A DNA stretch of 64,000 nucleotides, from assembly GCA_028551475.1 (NCBI GenBank), contig CM052354.1:2277391-2341390 (forward strand). The letters are read 5' to 3'. The translations under genes were made by a program, and so were the position numbers. The stretch's first letter is position 1, and the number at the start of each line of letters is the position of its first letter. The notes beneath the pieces are model-generated. The model did not search any database. It was not told the origin of the DNA and saw nothing but the letters and a program-made list of their open reading frames with translations. The DNA is from Casuarina equisetifolia. Lineage: Eukaryota > Streptophyta > Magnoliopsida > Fagales > Casuarinaceae. Positions 34,501 through 46,889 of the stretch are shown one piece after another.

Positions 34501-37500
34501 TCTATACCATTCAATCTGTGATAGAATTTTTGAAAAATAAACTTTACAAGGAAAGCAAATTCAAAATGAATCCTACTGAAAGAGACAATCTGTTAATTGT
34601 AAATATCTTTTCTAGAATTTCTCTTGAAGTCAATTTTTCCCTAGCAAGAGATGGAATGAAAAAATGTGATGACAAAACATACGTTTTAATTAGGGTATGA
34701 CACTGAACACTGATGGTCAGTTCTCACAAAATTGTATTGAGATTATGTCTCCCTAGAGGTCTTAGTTTTGCATGACAATGGTAGTCAAAAAACCCTGCTT
34801 CCAGATGGGGGTAAAATAGGAAGAACAAATAAGATGGAGGAACTTGATATCACTTAAGATTTGTTGAAGTTTGAAATGATGGAATTTACAGTAGCATCAT
34901 TACATGTTTCTATCTTTCAATGAATTTCTTCATACATGTTCTTGAACTTTTTTTTTTTTTAAATTAACCCTCTTTTAAAATTGTTCTCATTCTACTTAAT
35001 TTCCGTTGTCTGAAAAGTTATGTTCTGTAAATTTCAGGTTCTTTTTCCACATAGGATTGCAATACTTGTTCACAATATGGACTTGCTACATGCTATACAA
35101 GGAATATGATTATGTTGCATTAATGAGGTTGCGTTTCTTGGCTTCACAACAAAGGCGTGCAGAGCAGTTCACAGTGAGTCCTGACTAATAATTTATCCGT
35201 AATACTCTGATGAAAATCTCACCGATTCTTCACAAAAGAAAAGAATCATGTGATTAACTATGAATTCGTTTTGTTGCATTCTTTTAGCTTCATTAACAGT
35301 AATAAGTACAACATTTTGTATTTATTCACCCTTTGTTATTCCTCACCATGCTTGTCCACTATCACCTTACTTGATGTCTAATTATACTAAAATTTGCTTG
35401 GTCCAACTTAGTTGGAGCATTCTTGTTAATTCCTATTTGAAAATGATACCAGTATCTGGTTTCAAATCAATTCGCTTTTTGGCATAATTATTTTTATATG
35501 CATGCACATCTATTGTTTTTGGGTACCTTCCAATACGTCAATGCTTATGAGTAACTTATTGTTTGTGCCTTAGAAGTGCTATTATGATGTTGATTATTTG
35601 TCGATCATGAGGCAGTTCTGTGAGGCAAACTTCCCACCTTAAGCGTTGGAAGCACAAATTGAACTTCAGTTTTAAGCCATTATTCCATGTTTAATTGGTA
35701 TAGCTATTGGCTGTATTTGGCCTGCCGTTGTGCAGTCTTGTGGAACTCCAATAGAGGACATCCATAGGATACATCAGTTATGAGTCTTTCTTAAGTTTTG
35801 ATTATAAGTGTTCCAGGACATCTGCAGAAGCTTAGTTGTTCTTTACCAGACTTTACACTTTTTACTTTCTTACATTGTACATGGTCTGATGGAAATAGTA
35901 CTAGTGTCATACATTGATGATGAGCCTTCAAATTGTTCTTGTAAAAGTATTATTACAAAGAGCAATATTTTTAACTTCAACTTATTGTGAAGCACATTCA
36001 TTAGTCCCTGAAAAATTTTCTGAAAGTCGTGTGTCATGTTTTGCAGGTAGTGGTAACTAATGTGCCACATGTTCGTGGAAAATCTGTATCAGATACTGTA
36101 GATCAGTTCTTTCAGACTAATCACCCGGATCATTATCTCTGTCACCAGGTATTTTATCTTCTTAAAACTGATTAATGGATAAGCTTCGATCTTTTATAAT
36201 TATGGTGATCCAACTCAGATAGTTTAACAAACAAACAGTATATGACAATCTTTGTGTCTTTACCTTCCCAATGTATAATTGGTTGGTTTATGCATTCTCC
36301 ATGATGGCTAGCTTTGTCCTTATTCAGGCTGTCTACAATGCAAATAAATATGCTAAACTTGTGAGGAGAAGAGAGAGGCTGCAGAATTGGCTGGACTATA
36401 ACCAACTTAAATTAGAGAGACACCCAGAAAAGAGGCCCACTAGAAAGGTAGTTTGTTCTCATGAACTGAAATCTCTCAATTTCATTTGTTTAAACGGATA
36501 TCTTTTCAATCATGTCATCTACCAATAGAGTCTGGGGGCTTTGTGATGGCTTACTTTATTTTCATTGTCAGATTGGATTCTTGGGGCTTTGTGGTAAGCG
36601 CGTTGATTCCATTGACTACTTCAAACAACAGATTAAGCATCTTGAAAAAATGGTAAATCATGCCCTTTTACTCATGACCTGTCTGTTTCAAATGTTGTTG
36701 TACTTTGCTTTTCTACTGGTTAAAATCCTTCTTAGAATGAGTTACGTTTGACTCAGCATAAGCTTTAGTGTTCTGGATTTCCTTTCTTATTTTTTTAATC
36801 TAATGGCTGCATCTTTTGTGTGATAGTTGATGTCGGAGCGGCAGAAAGTTATCAAAGACTCAAAATCTATCCTGCCTGTTGCTTTTGTTTCATTTGATTC
36901 CCGTTGGGGAGCTGCAGTTTGTGCACAGACACAGCAAAGCAAGAATCCTACGCTTTGGTTGACAGATTGGGCCCCTGAACCTCGCGATGTTTATTGGCGG
37001 AACTTGGCCATAACATTTTTTTCAGCATCCGTCCGAAGACTTGTAATAACATTGTCAGTGTTTGCTTTGGTGTTCTTCTACATGATACCTATTGCTTTTG
37101 TGCAATCCCTTGCAAATTTGGAAGGTCTTCAAAGAGTTGCTCCTTTCCTCAGGCCTGTGATAGAACTGTAAGTGAGTTAATTGGAATTATATTCTGTGAA
37201 ATATATGAGTACGCTAAACCTAAGAGTTATGGTAGCTTATATCCTGATGAGTAGATACCTCTTTTGTGAAAGTTCTATACTTCAATTGCTTGAAACTGTT
37301 TTGTTCCCTTTTGTTCACTTGGCACAGACAATATACCTTTCACAATGTGACAAGTGTTACTTTCTAGTTAGTGTCCCACTAAGCAAAAGAATACGGTGCT
37401 TTTTTCCTTCTCTTGTTCTCGTCATTTTGTAAGTGTGAAGAGCATATGGTGCTTTTCTCTTCTATCTTTGTAGTTACAATGAATGTTTGACTTAGACTAC

Positions 37501-40500
37501 CATCAAAAAGATCTGCTACGATTTAGAAGTTAGAGATTACTAAAAAAGATTTGGATTAGAAGGCATCAAAGTAATGGATCCACCATGCCTTAATATGAAA
37601 ACAAATGGAAGTTTCTCTTGATGTCAGAATGAGAATTGATACGATTTTCTCATTTCTAATAATACTTGTAAATCGGAAAAATATTTTTGAAGGTAAAACA
37701 TCATCATAAACCATTAATACAGTTATGTAAAATGATAGTTACTCGGTTGTTCCATGAATATCCAAAAATGGTTGATGAAAGCCACTTCTATCCATTTATT
37801 TCCCTTTGTCCGTTGCTAACTGGAAAATTCTTTCTTCAATCTTGCGCAGGAAATTCATTAAGTCCTTCTTACAGGGTTTCCTTCCAGGTCTAGCCCTCAA
37901 AATCTTTCTGTATATTCTTCCAACGATTTTGATGATCATGTCAAAGATCGAGGGATATATATCATTCTCAATGCTAGAGAGGAAAGCAGCATCAAAATAC
38001 TATTATTTTATGCTAGTGAATGTGTTCTTGGGAAGCATTGTTACTGGAACAGCATTTGAGCAACTGCATTCATTCCTTCACCAATCGCCTACCCAGTAAT
38101 ATTCCATTTCTTGTTACTTAACCTTTTAGTTCTCCTGTGTTTAGAAATTTTACTAGAAATGTTATATGGCAGTCTTGAATTTGTAACTTTCCCTCTGTGT
38201 TCCATTTAATACTGCCATTTATCTGTAAGTTTTCAAAGCAGACCCCCTGTTATAGAAATTTCAATTGAAACTAACTATAAAATTCTTGATGTTATTTTAT
38301 ATTTGTGCCTTAAGAAGTCGCAGTTCGAGTGGAACAGGATGAAACAATCGTTTAGAATGCTTTTGATATTTTATATTTCTAATTTGCATTCAGAAAAGGC
38401 ATCTATGTGCAGAGTTGCTTTTAGAAGTATACTTTTGATGTTGATGGATACCCGTTTTGAATCTCTCATGCAATTAATTTCTTGATACATCATAAAGTCA
38501 TTGCAATCCTTATTGTATCTGATATCCATCATGCAATTGCTCTATCAACATTGGTATCATATCTCAAAGCAGAATGATTTCGTACAATTTTCTGAAGTGT
38601 TGATCGAGGCACCTAATGTGATGGACTTCTTTTGCTCTTCACTCTTTGTTACAGGATTCCTAGAACCATAGGGGTCTCCATACCGATGAAAGCTACTTTC
38701 TTTATCACATATATAATGGTTGATGGGTGGGCTGGCATTGCCAGTGAGATTCTCCGGTTAAAACCCCTGGTAATATTCCATCTGAAGAACATGTTTCTGG
38801 TGAAAACTGAAAGAGACAGAGAAAGGGCAATGAACCCCGGGAGTGTTGATTACCCAGAGACTCTTCCAAGTCTCCAATTATACTTCCTGTTGGGGCTGGT
38901 GTATGCTGTGGTTACTCCAATCCTTCTTCCTTTCATTCTAGTCTTCTTTGCCTTTGCCTACTTAGTTTACCGCCATCAGGTCAGTTTACATAGTCTATGC
39001 TTGCTTTACTCTTTGCCATCTACATTAAAAGATCTTCTTAATATCTTGAATCAAACCATAATAACTATGCAGTTCAAGAAGATATCCAAAACTAGAAGTC
39101 GAGCTTAATATTTGTAACTGAAAAAGTGGACTATCTAGGCTTTGGTAAAGATGAAAATTTAGGAATGAGTAAGCAGGATTCTCAAGGATGATTAAGATGC
39201 AGTTAATATTGAGTAGCAGTCAAATGAAAGAATTCAATATTAGGGAAAGTATATAGAAGATAATTAGTTTATAATTAAAAATATCTGCCATGGTCATATT
39301 TTGTATCGTACTTTGTGGTCCTTTTATTTGTTTCAATATTTCTTCTTCTAATTTTAGATGCCATTCGATTACACAGATAATCAATGTCTATAATCAACGA
39401 TATGAGAGTGTTGCTGCATTCTGGCCTCATGTCCACAGCCGCATAATAGCAAGCTTGTTGATATCCCAACTTCTCTTGATGGGACTGCTTAGCACAAAGA
39501 AAGCTGCCAGTTCTACTCCTTTGATAGTTGTGTTGCCAATATTGACAATAGCATTCCACAACTATTGCAAGAGACGCTTTGAACCTGCATTTAGGAAATA
39601 CCCACTTGAGGTAAAGCTCCAATTTATGTGAACAGTTTACTGCTAATGCTTTTACTATTTACCTTTTCCCGGTACATGCAGCTAGTAAAAATATAAGCTA
39701 AACTGCTATAAAATGAAATTTGTGAGGTTAATGATTATGATAAGATGAAATGAACAGTGCTCTTACCTAAGGCTTGATGGTAAAATCTACTGACAGTTTT
39801 ACAAGTCTCCTCAAGACATAGGATTTTTCTCACCCCCTCCCTCCCCTTTTGAGCCCCCCTCTAAATACCTACGGGTTAAAAGATGGGGGAATACTAACAA
39901 AGCAACTCTCCCGCTAGTTTTTCAGAGGTTTAAATGAACCTGGCAAACCAATCTTAACACTGGTTAAAATATCTGTTCTTGTGCACAGTACCTCACCATG
40001 TTGAAATAGCTTTTCCATCCTTAACATTCTACTAATTTCTAAAGCTGATGCTGTAACCCTTTTCATCTGATAGCCGTTAATGCAAACAATAAATCATTTT
40101 CATGATACCTTTCTCAACGAATTAAAAGCTAGAAATTGTGATCTAAATAATGGGTGTTTCATGACATGTTAAAAATTTGCAAGAAGCCACTTCCTGGATG
40201 GCATTCTGAGATTCATTAAGGGACTGTGAGATGGCTGCAAATGAATCCATAAAGCATTGTGCTCCATGATATTTCTTTTGTGGTGGCCTTTGATTTTTCT
40301 TTATTTGACCTGAAAAGAGGCCTCATTATTTTATTTTAGTGCTGATAAAATTTATCTTCTTTGTTCCTAATTCAGGAAGCCATGGCAAAGGACATTTTGG
40401 AGCGGACTACAGAACCCAGCCTAAACTTAAAAGCATACTTAGCTGATGCTTATTTGCACCCAATTTTCCATTCATTCAGGGAAGAAGAGGAGTTAACGGA

Positions 40501-40726
40501 GGTCAGAGTAGACAAACACCAAACCAGCACGGTCAGCCATGCAGAGAGCGAACTCAGCTCCCCATCTCCACCTCGATACGTCCATCATCCATCCTCCCCA
40601 CCAAGTTATGTATATCAACCGCCCTCTCCACCTCATTATGTTGAGCGTCCATCCTCCCCACCCCAATATGTTTATGACCCCTCCTTCCCTCCACACTATG
40701 CCTATCATTATGAGGCTGAGCCTTGA
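31519..40726 (+). CDS. OSCA1: OSCA1/CSC1-type hyperosmolality-gated calcium-permeable channel
   Basis: Eleven exons: 31519-31832, 33608-33760, 35038-35173, 36047-36148, 36328-36447, 36572-36652, 36827-37167, 37850-38095, 38655-38979, 39377-39610, 40376-40726; 800 aa. OSCA1 proteins are plasma-membrane, stretch/osmolality-activated cation channels of the TMEM16-like fold. N terminus MATLEDIGVSAFINILTAFA begins the first membrane segment (RSN1_TM, about 5-170). The cytosolic PHM7 domain covers about 200-370 (VVVTNVPHVRGKSVSDTVDQ, NWLDYNQLKLE, WAPEPRDVYWRNLAI). The seven-helix pore domain covers about 375-650 (PIAFVQSL, MKATFFITYIMVDGWAG, LYFLLGLVYAVVTPILLPF). Length and exon phases are typical of the family. 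The C-terminal 60 residues are a Pro/Tyr-rich tail with repeated SPPxYV motifs. Which OSCA1 paralogue it is cannot be decided. Confidence 0.95.
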
Positions 40727-41150
40727 AGTGACATATAGTTGTTTGCTTACAAGAAATCCTAACTAATTCTTTTAGATATCTAGAGTCTTACAGTCCATTG
40801 AGGTTGTGTGCATTGTAAATTAGTGTTTCATCAACGTAGTTGTTGGATCATGTAGTTTTCTGCCAAGTGTAGTTGAGGTTCTACTTTGTTGTACTGTCAA
40901 GAAGCCGAGTTTTGGAAGGTTGTAGTCTTAGAATCTCAGTGTAATTCCAATCTCTATGTAAGATTTCGGTGGTTTCCTTTTCTTGTCTTCTCCCAAATCC
41001 GTGATAGCTTGCTAAAGCACTTGAAAGAAACAAGCAAGACTATATTAACTACCTTTACTGCCTTAATCAGTGAACTTTTGGCTTAAAAAAAGATATGTGG
41101 AGCTGGAATCTAAAAGTTTGAGATGAATGTTGGGAATGGTATTAATTGTT
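40727..41150 (+). other. OSCA1 3' UTR and flank
   Basis: From about 40798 this sequence (GTGTTTCATCAACGTAG..., CTTTGTTGTACTGTCAAGAAG, GCTAAAGCACTTGAAAGAAAC) is repeated at 43330-43640 and partly at 46690-46760 and 49325-49450. Confidence 0.7.
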
Positions 41151-41239
41151 TTATATTGGCTAAAAATTACTTAAGAATCTTTTCTAAAATGAAATATTCA
41201 TCTATTTTAAATATAAATGAGTTTCTTAACATGACCAAT

Positions 41240-43700
41240 GGCTGCACAAAATCTTGGCCTGAAATGACGGCAACGGGCATTCTGCTGTGATTTAGTGAGG
41301 TAATGATGGCATCCGGCTCTCCACCCTATGAAAATAGGAATAGTAGATGAATAACGACAGAGAGACAGAAGAGAAGATCATTTTCTCTCTTTATCGGAGG
41401 AAATCACAATCCCACACGGAAAAGGAAAAACAAAACGCAAAAAACGAAAGACGGAACATAGCATAGATATTCAAGTAGCACATCCAACGAGACCATGATC
41501 ACAAAGAAAAAGTAACAAAACAAGTGATGGGTAGGATCTAAATGTGCTCCTCCTAAAGTTCATATATTTGTTGTGGTCTTTTCTCGAATGTTTTTGGCAT
41601 GATGAGACTGCAGGTCGTAGAAATGCGTTCTAGCTGATGGAAAAATCACAGAATCATACTTACCTGCAGGCTAATATTATATGACACGTTATGTTAGTTA
41701 GGTAAAAGGAGACTTGGGTGTTACAAACTTTCACTATTTATGTGTGGATCTTTCAATAACTTTAATTGAACTACAACATAGATGATATCTCAAAAGTTAC
41801 GAGAAACAAAACAAGAAAACTTTTCTTTGAGATATTGGAGGATACCAAGAAATATTTCTTAATGTTTTAGGATTTTAAAGTAGATCTTGTTGTCAACCGC
41901 TACTTCTAAGTTCTTCTTCAATTTCGAATTGTAAGTTCTTTAATTAAATACGTCCTTGTTTGTTGATTTTCCTTTATTTAACTTGAAAAGTGACCTCATA
42001 AATGTTTTTTTGATGTGAAAAGGAAATGGAAGATAATCAAACGATGGCGATGAAGAATATACATAACTTTTCCAAAATCTCAATTGCACTGACGAATTTG
42101 AGATTTATATTATGAAAAAATAAGATAAGGTTAGTAGAACCACAAAATAGTGGAGAGAAAGTTTATGGTTATTTGTAAGTGGAATTAAAGTTATGTGAAT
42201 CCAAAATGGTGGTCAGGAAAAAGCTCCCTACCATTAGTTTCACAATGGAGGATTCATCATCATTTATGATTATGATGATTATGGATGATGATGATTATAA
42301 TCTCAAGTACTCAAATTTTACAAATATGATGTTTTATTAATTAAAAATTTCATTACAATTATACAGATCTATTGTTTGGTTATATTATAGCTAAAAATTA
42401 AAATTAGTATCATATGCATTTAAGAATATTCCTAACTAAAGGTTTTTGAAGAATGGTATATGTTGTGCTATTAATGGAATTTTTCCTGAAGAATAAGACA
42501 ATCAAAATCCTACTCAAATTTCTTCCTTACATTGTTTCCTTTTCTCCAAGAAAAGAAAGGAAACACTCAAATATGTATTTTGTTTTACTATTATCATGTA
42601 GATTGATGCAATTCATTGTCACTTTATGGGAGGCTCTACGTGACTAAGTTGTTTGTTCACGTTTTTGAGACTGCTATGATTAACTAACCAGAATCAACAT
42701 ATTAGCCAAGAACTTATGTTACTAATACATCTGCCTAATGACATTGTGGAAAAAGATTCTCAACAGATAAACAATATATCCATTCTCATTTAGTAAAACT
42801 TCTTTCATTCAAACTATTCATGGATATTGAGTTATTGAAAACGTTGCAACAAAAAAATTGGGTCTTGGCCGAAAAGAAAAGCAGTACAGAAGCTGGTTCT
42901 CAGGAACAAATAAGATTTTGTGTCATGAGCCAAATGGATAACGAGGAACAAATATGGAATGGTGTTTCCATGCCCACTTTAGCGAAAAGAGGTCCGCGCG
43001 AAAGAAAGAAGGGCATCAAAGAATAGTGTTGTCATCTTGAACATTCTAGGGTTTTCTCTGTAGCAAGCCATCGTCTAAGAAGGCCTTCGAAGTTTATGAA
43101 TCAGTTGTAGCGTGTGGTTGGTGTCTGTTTGCTAAGAATTATGTTGATTGTATCTGGAACTAGTGTTTGTCTAAATGTTATGCTGTTGAAATTTTTATGG
43201 AATTTATTATTCTTGCAATTTGAGTTTGTAGATCACTCCAAGGTGGTATTGGAGTGCCAATTTGGCACTGATGAGTTAGAAAATCAGGTGAAAACAAGGA
43301 GACATGTCATGGCAGACTTAAAACACAATTTCATATTTGTAGTTTTCTGTCCAGTGTATTTGAGATTATACTTTGTTTGACGGTCAAGAAGTCTAGTTTT
43401 AAAATGTTGTAGTCTTAGAACCTCAATATAAATCCAATGTCTGTATAAGGTTTTAATAGTTTCCTTTTCTTTTCCTCTTTCGAATCCGTGATTGTTTGCT
43501 AAAGCACGTAAAAGAAACCTGCAATACTGTATATTCAGTACATTTGCTGCCTTGAATTAATGAGCTCTTGGCTTAAAGAAAAGATATTTGGAGCTAGAAT
43601 CTAAAAGTTTGAGATAAATGTTGAGAACGGTATCAATTGCTTCAAATAGGTTAAATATAACTTAAAATATTCTCTAAAATGAAATATTCATCTATTTTTT
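41240..43700 (+). repeat. OSCA 'ghost' unit A
   Basis: Starts with an OSCA-promoter-like block (41245-41470, compare 30935-31150) and ends with an OSCA-3'-flank-like block (43330-43640, compare 40850-41150). The middle has blocks shared with units B and C (41530-41720; 42595-42700; 42815-42915). No OSCA exon or intron sequence is present between. Small frames such as 42820-43026 have no support as genes. 42245-42300 is rich in ATG/ATT triplets. Confidence 0.8.
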
Positions 43701-43829
43701 ATAAGTCAGTTTTAAAAATAAATGAGTTTCTGAACATGATATTAAAGTCAAATTTTAAAAAATAGTGTTTTTTTTTTTTGTAGAATTCATAATTGATAAT
43801 GCATGCAAAAAGATGTTTTATTCCTTCGT

Positions 43830-46770
43830 ATCAAACCTTTAGGAATAGGTTGCTTTTCAGTAATTTAACGTTTTTGCATATCACAGGACCAGTGGATCTT
43901 AAAGTTCTGACTTGCAATCTCCGCAGCCGGTATTCACGACAATCATAATCCCACACGGAAAAGAAAAAACAATGCGAAGAGAACATAGAATAGACATTCC
44001 AATAGCAAATCCAAAGAAAAGGGTGACAAACAAGTGATGTGTAGGATCTGAATGTACTCCAAAAGTTCACAGATTTGTTTTGGTCTGTTGTTGAATGCTT
44101 TTGGCATGATCAAACCTCAAATTGTAGAAATAAATTCTAACTGATAGGGAAATTACAGAATCACACTTACCTACAAGCAAATATTATCTAATACATAATG
44201 TTATTCATGTAAAGGGAGACTTAGGGTGTTACAAACTTTCAAAAGTGTAAATTATTCAATAACTTTAATTGAACTACAAACATATACATCTAAAAAGTTA
44301 AAACACAAAGCTAAAAAAAAAATATATATATATATATATATATTTCTTTGAGATATTGGAGGATACCAAGAAAAATGAATGATATTGGAACATGAATTAC
44401 TCCTATAATTATTGTTAGTCTTCATTGGCCAAATCATGAGTTTTTTACTTCAATATGACATGTTATTTTTTGTTGATTTTCCTTTATTTGACTTGAAAAG
44501 AGACTTCATAATTATTCTTTTGACATACAAAGGAAATGAGAAAGTCTAACAGCAAAGAATATGCCTAGCTTCTCCAAGATCTTAGCTATATTAACAAATT
44601 TGGGATTTATATTAGTCTATGGCTAGTTGTGAGTAGAACTGAAGGTGCGTGAATCCAAAGTTATGATCCAGGAAAAGCTTCCTACCATTATATTGGTATA
44701 ATTGGTTTCCTAATTTATGATGATCATAATCTCAAGCACTCAGATTTCACATATATTTTATTAGTTAAAGATTTCATTATAATTATACAGATTTATTTTA
44801 TTATGTTACAACTAAAACTAAAATTACTATTATACACCTTGAGAATAGTTCCAACTATAGTTATAATAGGAAGGCTTTTGAGGAATAATATGCATCTTGT
44901 ATTATTAATGGAATTCTTCCTAAGCAATGAAACAACCAAAATCTAACTCAAATTTCTTCTTTTTAACTTTTTCTTGTCTTAAAGCAAAGAAAAGAAACAC
45001 ACAAATATGTATTTCCTTTTGCTATTATTACATAGATTGATGCAATCCATTTGGCTCTACATAAACAACTATAGCTATCAATGTGTTGACAAGCAAGAGA
45101 TTTCGCGTGGTTAAGTAGTTTGTTCACATTTTCTAGAGACCACTATGATTAACTAACCAATCAGCTTATTAGCAATACATCTATCTAAACAATATTGAAG
45201 AATAAAACTCTATCATAGAGATACAATGTATCTATTCTTATTTAGTGGAACTTTCCTCATCAAGGCTCCGTTTAACTTATGGATAAATAAATAAAGTTTC
45301 CATCGTTATAACCCTTTTTCAGTAAATCAAAGTTAGAAAATCATCAAATGGTTCCAAAAAGAGGAAGAAAGAAGAAAAAGAAAAAAGAAATGAGCAAAAG
45401 GAAAGGGAAGCAGTGCAGAAGCTGGTTCTTGGGAACAAATAGCATTATTGAATCTATCTTACGGGAACCTTTAGAACACAAAGAACATGCATTCATTTCC
45501 AGGCAAGCCGCTGGTCTCCCCAGTCCATTATTTCTGCAAAAAATAACGCTCCCTACCAGAATTCCATGTCGTAATTACTATATGTAGTAATAATTGTAAG
45601 CTCTGAAGGTGGAGCTTCGTCTCACGCCCTGGTCGAATGGGATGTTCGGGCATATCGAAATGGCCGGACTAGTGGTTGCCGCCGTCACAAGCGGAAGAGG
45701 ACATATCGCTCGCAGAAGCGATCACCTCCCAAGGGCGACCATGCATCGCCCTACTGCACGACCAAGGGTGGTCGCAACCTTTGAGCTTCGTTTGAAATGG
45801 ACAACTATGAAGGCTCTTGGAGCATTGGAGCGAGGAGCGGGTTTGGAACATTGGTTCCATAGCTTCCAAGTTATTGTAGGGATCTTTGGGTCACTAGGCC
45901 TGTGAAAATATAATATCTTTTCAATTGGTCAAGGAAAGAGGAATATTAAGTCTCATATGAAAAACATAAAAAATTAAAAAATAATTTTAAAAGGGATGAT
46001 TTCCTTTTTTTGAATGTTTTAAGATTTTAAATATAGTATAAGGGTTTAGGTTTTTCTTAAAATAGAATATAGCATAAGAGTTTAGTTTTTTTTTTTAGTA
46101 TTTTTATGATATAGATAAGAAAAAAATTTATACAAAAAATAATATTGTGAGATAGTTTAAAATAGGCTATTGCGAGCATGGAGTATGTTAAATTAATAAT
46201 GTGAAGTTTTTTCGTATTAGTAATGAATATATTAAGAATCTATATTTAATATTTCACCCCTTTATTTGTGGAGAAATATTCTTATGGAAGTGTTGCCTAT
46301 ACTTGGGGTAAGGGGGCATTGTCAAGTCCTGCATAAGAAACCAAGAAGTAATTTCTAAAAATATAAATTATTTCACTTAATGTTTTAAAAATTTTAGATT
46401 GTTTATGTGTCTTCTTTATAAAATTTAATAGGAAACATAAAGAACATGAGGGGCCCTGCTCCGATTTGGGCCTTTTTCTTGGTGGCTACTACGTTGTATG
46501 AAAATGTCAGGATCAGAATTAGATAGGTAAGATAATGGGTTCTATGCTTGAATTGGTCGATCAGGTTCAAGACCAGTATTAAGGTTTTCCTTGTAGCTGT
46601 GACGAACATAACGAGAATAATACTGGTCTTTGCTCTTCCTAGCTATGATGAACACAATGAAAAAGAGTTACAGCATCAATGTGGACATTGGACAGTATAT
46701 ATGTTGAGAACAGTATCAGTTGCTTTGTATTGGCTAAATATAGCTTAAAATTTTTACTAAAATGAAATAT
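43830..46770 (+). repeat. OSCA 'ghost' unit B
   Basis: Promoter-like block 43860-44000 (with an internal deletion), shared middle blocks at 44035-44230, 45030-45180 and 45345-45570, and only the tail of the 3'-flank block (46690-46760). It carries an (AT)n microsatellite at 44318-44343 and a GC-rich segment at 45600-45880 that A and C lack. Confidence 0.75.
45600..45905. other. GC-rich insert in unit B
   Basis: About 280 bp clearly richer in G+C than its surroundings (CCGGACTAGTGG, GCCGCCGTCACAAGCGG), with a 98-codon open frame that I do not recognise. It follows directly after sequence shared with unit C and is absent from the other units. Possibly a foreign or transposon-derived piece. Confidence 0.45.
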
Positions 46771-46889
46771 TCATTTATTCTCTACAAGCTTGTTTAAATG
46801 ATATTAAAGTCAAATTTCAGGAACTAGTATTTCTTACAGAGTTGATAATGCATGTGAAAATATATTTTATTCCTTAGCATAGAACCTAT

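Noticed and set aside
42245-42300. ATG/ATT triplet-rich run as a possible regular repeat array
   Set aside because: Irregular low-complexity sequence, no repeat-spacer structure; there is no CRISPR-like array in this plant window.
42820-43026. 68-codon frame in ghost unit A
   Set aside because: The homologous segments in units B and C do not keep the frame, so no selection on a protein.
45609-45905. 98-codon frame in the GC-rich insert
   Set aside because: Open frame of GC-rich sequence without recognisable domain or splice context; kept only as a finding.
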